Source: Massospora cicadina
Taxonomy: Eukaryota; Entomophthoromycota; Entomophthoromycetes; Entomophthorales; Entomophthoraceae
Direction: 5' to 3'
DNA: 64,000 bases
Assembly (NCBI GenBank): GCA_022478985.1
Contig: JAKSZP010012152.1
Location: forward strand, 1 to 64,000
How positions within the stretch are numbered: the stretch's first letter is position 1; each line of letters starts with the position of its first letter. The notes beneath the pieces are model-generated. The model was given only the letters and a program-made list of their open reading frames with translations. It had not been told where the DNA came from and did no database searches. A program made the position numbers and the translations under genes. This document shows positions 55,609-64,000 of the stretch, piece by piece.

Positions 55609-56365
55609 TGTCAGACATTTGCCCTCACAGCTGCAAAAATAAGAATGTTTTGGGGCAAAATAGGCCAAAAAAGGGAAATGTCAGACATTTATTAGTTTGC
55701 GATGAATATAAGAGCAATTTTAATTATTGATAAAAATTTTCTCAGCCGAAAGATCCTGGTTGATTCTCAGTGGAACCCCATAAATTGGGGTAACACTGTT
55801 ACAAATATCAACTGGGCATTTAGCATGAATTGGGGCAGTCAAATTGCCCTGACCACATGAGGAAACCTGGGGAGTCCATTGGAAGTTTCTCCTCAGGTCA
55901 TGTCTATTCCAAAGCAAACACCTAAGCAGGGACCACCCCTTTTATAGGTGTGGCGGAGGTCCTCCAATGTGAAATAATTTTAGCCAAAGGGGATTGGCTG
56001 AAATTTTTTAAATTGTTACCCCACGAGTACATACTTCCTAAATAATAACTCCCTATCCATCGTTCAGCCAAAGTAAAGCAAGTTTTCCAAGCTTTGATAG
56101 ACTGAATTTGCATATTCTTTTTTTGGATTGTAACAATCCATTCCAAAATTATATTTAAATTTCCTTCAACCTTTGATATAGTTTAAATACTGACTGGTTG
56201 GATATTAAGAGAGGGTTCATTTTTCTCTTTTCCTAAGCTCTCATTAATAAAACCTATAGAAAATAGCTTTTTTAATTATTAGTGTTTTTTAGCTTTATCT
56301 AAAATCTTGGCAGTGGAATCCAGTGGCGAAGCACCAGCGAGAAAACATATAGCTGGATTCTTACA
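55609..56365 (+). repeat. G5 5' LTR (757 bp)
   Basis: Starts TGTCAGACATTTGCCC and ends TGGATTCTTACA. The 12-mer tgtcagacattt recurs 70 bp inside (55679), at the point corresponding to the start of the G1 LTR. Confidence 0.85.
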
Positions 56366-56370
56366 AAGTA

Positions 56371-57171
56371 GTGCTTACTACAGGGGCTAACCCAGTATAC
56401 CAAAAACAAAAAATCTCAAAAATGGAGGCCTTAAAAGGGAGTAATCCTCCCACTCTTCCTTTTCAAACTGAATCTAGAATAGTTGCCCTTGAAAAGAAAC
56501 TAGCAAGCATGTTATCCCGTCTCAAAAAACTTGAGCAGCGCCCATTAAAACCTCCTCTTAAAGACAAGTACAACCCCGGCGAAGGGAGCATTGCTTCCTT
56601 TTTGCAAGTTTATGAAGCTGCCATGCATGGTGCCACTGATAAGCAAAAAGTTCACCACATCCTCCCTTGCTTAAGTCGCTTGGCACAAGAGATGATAGTG
56701 CCTTATATGGCCACTCTGCACACCTAGGTAGAGGTGAAGGAGGCTATTTTGGCTTAATTTAGATCATAGAAGAGTCTAAACAGGGACAAACAGGCCTTTA
56801 TGCGCCTTAGCATGTATGAGGGCGAATCAACCGCTGCCTTTGCTGTGTGATTTTACCTTGCTGCGCAAAGGTTGTCAACGTTTAACATGCTAACCCTGGA
56901 TGATGCTATCACAGCTGTGCTAACTGGGTTAGCTTCTCAACCCTCTCTCGTCAGGCATATCATTTTAGTGAAACGCCACTTTAAAACCATCCGCAACATA
57001 AAAAAGTCTCTTTTAGACTTTGCCAATTTCCATCCATGTGCAACAACGAATGAAGCTGAGGTGAAACCTTCAGTTCTAACCGTTAGAAAAGCTTTCACAT
57101 GCAGAACAGTTGGGGGTGATCCCACCTGTGCCTATAATTTTAGTGAAACCTGCTTCCTCAGTGCCACTTAA
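56371..57171 (+). pseudogene. G5 Gag
   Basis: The first piece (56371-56727) has a coiled-coil segment ESRIVALEKKLASMLSRLKK and PPLKDKYNPGEGSIASFLQV, YEAAMHGATDKQKVHHILPC. Stops at 56725-56727 and 56755 follow, then 56872-57171 (FNMLTLDDAITAVLTGLASQ), where DDAITAVL is the conserved end of the capsid domain. A zinc knuckle is not clearly readable after it (57171-57437 reads only fragments). Gag forms the capsid-like particle. Confidence 0.82.
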
Positions 57172-57729
57172 AAAATATCGCTCCTTCTCATAAATTGGAG
57201 ACCTCTACTATGCTTTCCCCTCCAGCTAAGTTGGTATTTGTGCACCACAATGGTAACCCCTGTGACAATAAAGGGATTTCTGGAAAGACATATGTTCAGA
57301 GGATGACTAACCCACCTCATGTGGTCGTCTCCCCTACCTCAATTGTGGCCTTACCAGTGGTTGAGAATACCCTTGGAGATGAATCTGAGGGGGGTTACAA
57401 TGACATTGGTTACTATATATTGGGAGACCCCGCATAAGTAGAGATTCCTGATCATTTGAACGCTGGAGGAGTAGACAAGACCACCATACCTGAGGAAACA
57501 TACCTCAGCCAAGTTCTATGGTGTCTTAAGATTATTGACACTACCAGCAATGGCGATCAATTCTTAGCTGGCTTGATTTGACCTCATTAGCGGGTCCATA
57601 CTATGAAATCCATCCTTGATAATACCCTGAGACTGCTCAAAAACTAACCTCCACATTCCAGCTCAAGGAGGTCTTAGCTTTGTCGCCTAACTTTGGAGGA
57701 ACACTCATCAAGGTTGAAGTGGTCATTCA

Positions 57730-58170
57730 AAAATTTTGATTAATGGCAATCCTGGACACTGGTTCCACAGATAACGTGATCTCCACTAAGCTTATCAAAA
57801 AATACAGCTAGCGCCTGACTTGTAGTACACTTAAGAATTTGGAACCGCAGTCCCAATCAATACCTGTGCTATTGGGGCATACTCTTCCCATCCCATTCAA
57901 TTAGGGAAGCTTATCTTATCAGCTTCTGCAATGGCCTTGGACAACAATGCATATGATATGCTCATTGGTACCCAATTTATGATTGAGTATGAGGGAATAG
58001 TCAACATGAAACAAGGTTTCCTCTCATTACCCAACTACAAAGTCCCTTTCTTATTATTCAATAAAGATCCCAGCAAGAACAAATACTCTTCCCTGGATGA
58101 ATACCCCTTTTCCGCTATGACTTTGTATTATACCACGTCTGAGCGCAATACAAAAAAATTGCCAATTTAG
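57730..58170 (+). pseudogene. G5 aspartic protease
   Basis: The active site reads MAILDTGSTDNVISTKLIKK at about 57743-57802 (DTG intact; Asp codon 57755-57757). After a frame change, 57931-58170 reads NAYDMLIGTQFMIEYEGIVN and FLSLPNYKVPFLLF. It cleaves Gag-Pol in the active element. G1 has lost the same Asp. Confidence 0.85.
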
Positions 58171-58315
58171 TGGATGCTAGGGATGGTATCCCTTTCTATG
58201 CTGCAGACGAGGTCTTGAAAAAGCCTGGTGAACAACGAATGGTTGACACTAAAATCACGCTCCAAATCTCACACCACTGCTTGTTGCATATCATATGTCT
58301 TGAGGGTGTTAGCCC

Positions 58316-58680
58316 TTGGAGCCTCGGGTATTTCCTAAGATACTAGACCCAGCCTACCAGAGGCCTATTACTATTCTGCTGGTAAACATTACTGGCAAGG
58401 ACATGGTTATAAGAAAACACCAGGAGATTGGAAGAGGATTGTTAATCCCTTTGGAGGACATTAAACAAATTTACTCCATTGGCTCTATAACAGATTTGGG
58501 ATTGCCAATGGATAACCTGGTGTGTATTTTACCCAATTTCCATATCTTGGATGAGCTGACCCCAGATGAGCTGAAAAAGTCCATACTTTACTAGAAGGAC
58601 ATATAGAACATATTCTCAAAGTCAGATACTGACTATGGCCATATGAAGGGCTGGAACCACTACATCAATGTGGGTGATGC
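58316..58680 (+). pseudogene. G5 PR-RT linker
   Basis: Reads PAYQRPITILLVNITGKDMV, IRKHQEIGRGLLIPLEDIKQ and FHILDELTPDELKKSILY. This is followed by GWNHYINVGDACPIRSKPYQ, which enters the RT domain. Same segment as in G0, G1 and G2. Confidence 0.75.
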
Positions 58681-59440
58681 CTGTCCTATTAGGTCCAAAC
58701 CTTATCAAAAGTCAAAGGTGGAGGAACAGCAAATGAGGATAAAGCTCCATCAATTATTAGATGCAGAGTTATTAGTTTCTTCACAAAGCCCTTAGTCTTC
58801 CACCCTTTTTCTAATAAAAATGGAGGTCATTCAGGATAGTCATGGACTACCAAAAATTAAATAACCTCACAAAAAGGATAGCTATTTGTATCCCCATATT
58901 GATGACGCTCTAGCACTAACTCTCCAAATTCAACTTTTTTTCTGCCATGGATTTGGCTAGTGGATATTGGAAAATGGACCTTTCTCCTCAAGATCAAGAG
59001 AAATGCACACTTATTTATAGTGAAAGTCTCTCCAACCCACACAATTACCTCAAGGATGTGCAACACACCTGCCACTTTCCAATGTTTGATGTATCATATT
59101 TTCAGGGCCTGAAGTTAATCTTGTGTCATTATCTATCTTGATGACATTACGGTGTTCTCAAAAACCTTCAATGAACATCTTGATCACCTGAAGGAAGTGT
59201 TTCAACGGTTACATAAGTCAAATATTAAGTTGAAACCCTGAAAGTATACCTTCTTCCAAAGAAAATTAGATTTTCTTGGCCACTCCATTTCCCAAGAATG
59301 GATTTAACCCATGAAGGGACAAGGTCAAAGTCATCTCAAAAAAGCTGGCTCCTAAAAATTTATGGGATATTCAGGTATTTCTAGGGATGATGGGGTATTA
59401 CCATCAATTCATCCCTAAGTTTGCCCAACTCAGAGAGCCC
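58681..59440 (+). pseudogene. G5 reverse transcriptase
   Basis: PIRSKPYQKSKVEEQQ (entry), then FSAMDLASGYWKMDLSPQDQ at about 58940-59000 (first catalytic Asp), the catalytic box YLDDITVFSKTFNEHLDHL at 59134-59190 (both Asp kept), and FLGHSIS-like plus WDIQVFLGMMGYYHQFIP at 59365-59420. The frame shifts three or more times and there is an in-frame stop before KYTFFQRKLDF. Confidence 0.88.
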
Positions 59441-60346
59441 CTTATCCGCCTATTAACCAAGAATAATCCTTTTTCAGTGGGGTTTGGAACAGAAGGACGC
59501 TTTTGAGACGCTGAAGCAACTGCTGCAACAACGCCCTATCCTATGGCACCCAGATTATAACAAACCTTTATTTTATTTACCAATGCCTCAGACTATGCCA
59601 TTGGGACCATCTTAGCCCAATTTTTTGAAAACGGTGTAGATATTCCTGTATCCTATTTCAGTAAGATGCTTTTTAAGGTGGAACGCAACTACAGTGTTAC
59701 AGAGAAGGAGTGCCTTGCCATTTTGTTAGCTGTTAAGCACTGCTGCCATTTTTTATATGGGACCACCTTCACTGTAGTTATGGACCACGCTTCATTGAAG
59801 TGGTTACAGAATATGAGCAATCCTATTGGCTGGTTAACTCGCTGGGCTCTAAAGCTCCAGTATTATAATATGAAGATTGAACACTGTGCTGGGACCTGTC
59901 ACATGAATTTTGATGGGTTGAATCAGCTGCCAGTCCTTTACTTGGATAATAGTGAGGTGAAGAGGTTACATGTCCTCTTAATGACCACAAATGAATGGAA
60001 TATGAGAGATGATCCTGTCCAGAAGATGTTAGCCCAACACTCCCGCAACATCAAAGTAGAGAACAGGAAATTACATAATCAGGTGGGGGAAAAATGGCTG
60101 CCTTACCTCTGGCCCTCAGAATGTTTACCTGCTATCTTAGAAGCTCACTCCACTCTAAGTCATGGATGGGCAAAGAAAACTCATGTGTGGATTAAGGATC
60201 AGTACTTTTGGGATGGAATCATGGAATCAATTATTGATGTCTTGGAAGCCTGCCTTATGTGTAAGAAACAATCCAGCTTTAAGGCTAGATGCCAGTATCA
60301 ACCAACTACCCCTCAACAATCTTCCACACCATCATTATGGATCTAG
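59441..60346 (+). pseudogene. G5 RNase H and integrase zinc domain
   Basis: The open frame 59666-60346 (226 codons) starts inside RNase H: VERNYSVTEKECLAILLAVK (Glu of TEKE), FTVVMDHASLKWLQNM (Asp), and GTCHMNFDGLNQLP (end block). It continues without a stop into the integrase zinc domain, EAHSTLSHGWAKKTHVWIKD and CLMCKKQ (HHCC). The first part of RNase H (59530-59660) is out of frame. This is the longest well-kept pol piece in the window. Confidence 0.9.
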
Positions 60347-60953
60347 TAGTTCCCCTTCCCTAGACAACTAATGGAAACAGATTTATCCTTATAGCCATTG
60401 ACCACTTCACTAAGTGGGTTGAAGCCGTGGCTCTCCCTGCCCAAATGGCCAAAGCACAGCCACATTTTACACAAAATTTTTTTTCTCTTAACATGGCTGT
60501 CCTAAAGTACTACTCTGCGATAATTGTAAGAACTTCACCTCCAGAGTAGTCAAAATCCTGGCTACCTCCATGGGAGCCCACAAACTATTCTCAGCTCCAT
60601 ACAATCCATCTACCAATGGGAATGTGGAGAGAGAAAATGGAACCTTGGTCTTCATCCTACGAAAAATGGCCTCTTATGGTTCACTTCACTGGAATCAATT
60701 CTTACCCAGTGCCCTTATGGCCTACCAGATTAGCTACCACTGGATCTTGAAAATGTTCCCATTCCATGTCTTTTATGGGCAGGAGCCAGAAATACCTGTT
60801 TTCTTAGCTAAAGATGTGTTCTACTCTATAGTTGAGGAACCTGAGAAAGTCATGAGAAGATTGGCTCAGCGCATCATCCAACTCCAATATGAGGCTATGA
60901 CCAATTTAGTAAAAATGGTGACAAAAGAAGGGCAGGCTGCCAATGAGCTCTGA
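60336..60953 (+). pseudogene. G5 integrase core and C-terminus
   Basis: LIAIDHFTKWVEAVALPAQ (catalytic Asp, about 60390-60445), then LLCDNCKNFTSR (second Asp) out of frame. Next is the open frame 60570-60953: SAPYNPSTNGNVERENGTLV (catalytic Glu), LPSALMAYQISYHWILKMFP and FHVFYGQEPEIPV. The C-terminal tail (60950-61150) ends in SLILPPTFLRGV-type sequence next to the polypurine tract. No chromodomain. Confidence 0.88.
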
Positions 60954-61176
60954 ACCCCTACCTACATTCCAATTGTCTACCATGGTATTATAATACCATA
61001 ACTGCATCGCTCCTAGAAGTGGTAGCTTGTATTCATTTGGGAGGGTCCTTTCACCATCACCTACAAAAGAGGCAATGAGTACTCCATAAAATCCCTGGCT
61101 ACTGGGATACCATTAATTGGGTACATGGCCAATTCCTACAGCCTTATTCTCCCCCCAACATTCTTGAGGGGGGTGA

Positions 61177-61972
61177 TGTCAGACATTTACCCTCCCAGCT
61201 GCAAAATAAGAATGTTTTGGGGCAAGATAGGCCAAAAAAGAGAAATGTCAGACATTTAAAAGCTTGCAATGATCATAAGAGCAATTTTTAATAATAATAA
61301 CAACTATATTGGCCAAAAAACCCTGGTAGATTCTTGGTGGAACCCCAAAAATTGGGGTAACTGTTACAAATACTAAACAGGCAATTAGCATGAAGTTGGG
61401 TAGTCAAATTGCCCTGACCATGCAAGGGAACCCAGGGAGTCTTTTTTTTAGTACTAGATGATCCCAACCCGGAACCCAGGGAGTCTATTGGCGGTTTCTC
61501 CCCCTGCCACGTCTAATTTCCTTCAAACACCTAAGCAGGGACCACCCCCTTTTATAAGCATGGCAGTGGTCCCCAAGGCGAAATAATTTTAGCTAAAGGC
61601 TTTGACTGAAATTTATTTAATTGTTACCCCACGGGTACATACTGCCAAAAACAAACTCCCTATCTGTCATTAAGCCAAACTGAAGCAATTTTTCTGAGCT
61701 TTAATAGGCTGAATTCGTATATTTCCTTTTTGGACTGTAACAAGCCATTCCAAACTTATCCTTGAATTCCCTTTGACTCTTGATACATTTTAAATACTGA
61801 CTGGTCAGATATCAAGAGGGTTCTTTTTTTTTTCTTTTTCTGAGCTTTCACTAATAAAATTTACAAAAACTAGCTTTTTTACTTATTAGTGATTTTTGGC
61901 TTTATCTAACAACTTGGTTGTGGAATCCAGTGGTGAAGCACCAGCGAGCAAACATCTTTCTGGATTTCTTCA
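61177..61972 (+). repeat. G5 3' LTR (796 bp), with a micro-insertion
   Basis: Starts TGTCAGACATTTACCC and ends TGGATTTCTTCA. It matches the 5' LTR except for the short insertion at 61443-61470 and its 16-bp duplicated target. The internal tgtcagacattt repeat is at 61246. Confidence 0.86.
61443..61470 (-). mobile_element. Tail-only micro-insertion in G5 3' LTR
   Basis: 28 bp, on the minus strand gggttgggatcatctagta then ctaaaaaa, between perfect 16-bp direct repeats ggaacccagggagtct (61427-61442 and 61471-61486). The G5 5' LTR has a single uninterrupted target (cctggggagtccattgg region, about 55867). It is the end of a family X-type tail and nothing else. Confidence 0.85.
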
Positions 61973-62549
61973 ATTCCAAAAAATCTATACCCCTTACTAA
62001 ATATTTAACTTATTCTAGATAGCTACTAAGCAGCTATAAATATTTTTTATCATCACTAAACCTGTTAATCTATACATTCTAGAAAACTGTATAAAAACTA
62101 GCAATAACAACTATATCAAAATAGAAGGTAAATTTATAGCATATGCAAGAAATTAAAGAGAGAATTGGATACAACTAGAAATAACAAAGGCTAACTAGAA
62201 TCTTAAGAAAACGTTCATAGAGCTTGGTAAGAATATTATATGACAAGAAATGGACAGTATATAAATTATATTAACAGTGATAAGAAGAAAATATAAAAAA
62301 TTTGGTAACAAACCTCTAAATATATACTTAACCAAAGTTACTTTAGAAAGTATTTAGAAAAAAACTTAATTACTTATCAAATATCAATATTATATCATAT
62401 TTGAAATCAATGAATTTATGGTAAGATATAGTATGTGAAGATAAGATCATGATATCATAGTTTTAAGAATTATATATAATCACATGAGATATCTAAATTA
62501 CCCTTCAATAAGGGTTAAGACATGTGTTTTGGATACTAATGCCATATTT
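61973..62549. other. A+T-rich spacer
   Basis: No reading frame or shared repeat seen. Confidence 0.6.
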
Positions 62550-64000
62550 TATTTAACCGAGGTAAGCTGACCAGGGGACAGACATTACTGAAACTTGAAG
62601 AGCAAACATAAATTCTCACTGAACAAAATGAATGAACTGCCCAAAATGAGCGGACGCCACACAAAACGCTAACACAATCAACCAGGGGGACAGAGGGAAC
62701 TGCCTATCTCATCATGGCAGAAGGGGGGATCAGGGGCTCATCCTCAGCATCATCTTCACCCCAAAGCAGGGCATGGGCTACAGTGGAGAGCAAGGGCGTC
62801 ATGGTGTCAGCAGGATGCGGAGCGAAATCTTTGATGATCAGGGTGGCAGGAAGACAGCAGTTGACCATAAGAGAGATAATATAATTGATCAAAGCTGATT
62901 CAGCTTTCATGAATGCATTGGAGAGCTTCACAAATGTGGCAATATTGGTGCAGGTAGTCTTGGCTTTGGGATCCCGTGCTACCACTGCCACGTGCTGGAT
63001 GGTGTCATTGTCAGCTTTGTGAGATTTGATCAACATATTCTTTTGGAGCGTATTGGTGGTGGAGAGGATTGTGGGAGGAGGGATTCCTCCTGTGAGCATC
63101 ACCACTGATTTGGTGACAGCTTTGTGGAGAGGACAACAATCTGGCTTACCCATTGCTTCAACAGCCAGCTGATGGTCACCACGGAACGTTTTGGCACTTT
63201 GCTGGGGGAGAATAAATGAGGGGGCAGCTTAACGTTGTGGTCAGCATATACAAACCGCTTGAGTTGGATAGTGGAGTCTTCAATAATATTACTGGACTCA
63301 TCAATTTCAGCCAATAGATCCCAAAGATTTTGGTTGAATCGAATTGGGGAATTGGCATATGTTTGAGGTTTAGTTGGTTTATTGGAGAATTCATGAGAGT
63401 GAACTGGGGTCCAAGCTGATTCTTGATTGGAGGGAGCATTTGTGGCACTGAGGTGAGGAGGAGGCTGATTGGTAGCTGTGGGCGTGGCTGCAGCAACAGT
63501 CTTTGGGGGAGGGGAAGGTAGGATCATACCCCATACCAAAACTGGTGCAGGGTCGGCAGTGGATTGGAAGCTGGTGGACAAAAATAAGAGCCATCAGAAG
63601 CAGCTAAGGAAGGGCTTATGTCTTTAGTGGTATAACTCAAAACAGGATGGAAAGATCATCTGCCCGCCCTTGATGCAGGCCCAGAATGGATGGTCAGGGG
63701 CAGAAGGAATGATGGCGCGAGGGAGAATCAACAAGGCAATTTTACTAAATTCAGGGCTGGTTGTGGCATATTCCTGAGGCCCAGCGAGGCGTGTGGCTCC
63801 ATTTAGGACCACAAATTGTAAGATGGGGTCAGAGCCATAGGCTGCCAAACCGTCCATCAGCTCCTGGTGGAGCATCGCAGGGGGAGGTGGGTGGGCAAAC
63901 CAGCAAACTGAACCACCAAAGTGGTATCCGCTGGGAGCTGTGTCCAAATTTTGGGGGAGGGGTACCCTGGAAAACCAGGGGCAGAGTTGCCGCAGTGGCG
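62550..64000 (-). mobile_element. X5: ORF1-only element with LINE-A-type tail, 5' end outside window
   Basis: Minus-strand family X member. The 3' end at about 62550 reads gtaatgtctgtcccctgg-tcagcttacc-tcggttaaataaaat, i.e. the tail of LINE A and SINE 1, not the cactagtgctaaa tail of X1, X3 and X4. Upstream lie a 3' UTR of about 110 bp and a long ORF1-like region up to the window edge. No ORF2 is present between the protein and the tail. Reading frames are better kept than in X1, X2 and X4. Confidence 0.8.
62704..64000 (-). pseudogene. X5 ORF1-like protein
   Basis: From the right edge: TLVVQFAGLPTHLPP and ELMDGLAAYGSDPILQFVVL (63624-63947 region), then APDHPFWACIKGGQMIFPSC, the zinc-knuckle block with the first Cys lost (IFPSC against ICPLC in X4). 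63099-63581 is a Pro/Ala/Thr-rich linker (VWGMILPSPPPKTVAAATPT), then NLWDLLAEIDESSNIIEDST. 62704-63153 is the C-terminal domain: TILSTTNTLQKNMLIKSHKA and CTNIATFVKLSNAFMKAESA, ending LLWGEDDAEDEPLIPPSAMM. The two last frames overlap (63099-63153), so one frameshift joins them. The C-terminal domain has no counterpart in LINE B/C ORF1. Confidence 0.75.

Larger units (their letters stand above)
55609..61972 (+). mobile_element. Gypsy element G5, near complete
   Basis: A 6.4-kb Ty3/gypsy element on the plus strand with both LTRs (55609-56365 and 61177-61972), gag, protease, RT, RNase H and integrase in the usual order, without chromodomain. The PBS-like site TAGTGCTTACTACAGGG follows the 5' LTR (TGGTGTTCACTACAGGG in G1). 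The polypurine tract (gaggggggtga) lies at 61166-61176. It is the same family as G1, and better preserved. No clear 5-bp TSD was found. Confidence 0.9.

Noticed and set aside
1..64000. Strong RIP (repeat-induced point mutation) as the cause of all stops
   Set aside because: Some stops are C-to-T changes, but frameshifts, small insertions and transversions are as common by eye, and G+C-rich LINE bodies remain. Only mild C-to-T decay is supported.

Overview
This 64 kb window is eukaryotic and almost entirely transposable-element DNA. I recognise no host gene, rRNA, free-standing tRNA gene or CRISPR array. Ty3/gypsy LTR retrotransposons together with L1/Tad1-type LINEs, intron-poor element ORFs and A+T-rich spacers suggest a filamentous fungus, most likely a basidiomycete (Agaricomycete-like). 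That assignment is inference. Nearly every ORF is broken by stops, frameshifts or nested insertions, so this looks like an old repeat-rich, probably silenced, region.

Layout. 1-2333: 3' half of LINE copy A (+), inserted in a gypsy fragment G0 (-; 2334-6899, with its LTR). 7865-9195: X1, an ORF1-only LINE-like element. 9196-10665: 5' end of gypsy G3 with its LTR, next to a second LTR-like block. 11689-12768: a G0-family LTR in inverted orientation. 15070-17157: X2, split by a tRNA-derived SINE (15362-15650). 17213-22513: full-length LINE copy B, bounded by a perfect 21-bp target-site duplication (TSD). 22535-27692: A+T-rich DNA holding two LTR-only copies and a second tRNA-derived SINE. 27745-49632: a nested stack. 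Gypsy G1 (+) is cut by G2 (-, 5-bp TSD ggatg), which carries the small element X3 in one LTR; by X4 (-, 15-bp TSD); by chromovirus G4 (-, 5-bp TSD gtatc); and by a SINE in its 3' LTR (14-bp TSD). 50085-55362: full-length LINE copy C. 55609-61972: near-complete gypsy G5, the same family as G1. 62556-64000: X5, another ORF1-only element.

How the parts fit. The most interesting signal is a set of non-autonomous partners that appear to share the LINE machinery. LINE A, SINE 1, both SINE 2 copies and X5 end in versions of one 3' tail (core CCTGGTCAGCTTACCTC followed by A-rich TAAATAAAA). Their heads differ: two tRNA-like heads, and an ORF1-only Gag-like protein. A second tail type (GGGTTGGGcaccaCTAGTGCTAAA) ends X1, X3 and X4, with a decayed version on X2. 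It also occurs as tiny tail-only insertions of about 15-28 bp, three of which sit between clear or likely target duplications. This is the classic relation of 3'-tail-recognising LINE reverse transcriptases and their parasites, here seen with several partners in one window. A second notable point is a collagen-like Gly-X-Y tract behind a coiled coil in the Gag region of G2.

All homology calls are by eye from motifs and from copy-to-copy comparison inside the window. Element ends supported by TSDs are good to a few bases; other boundaries are approximate.
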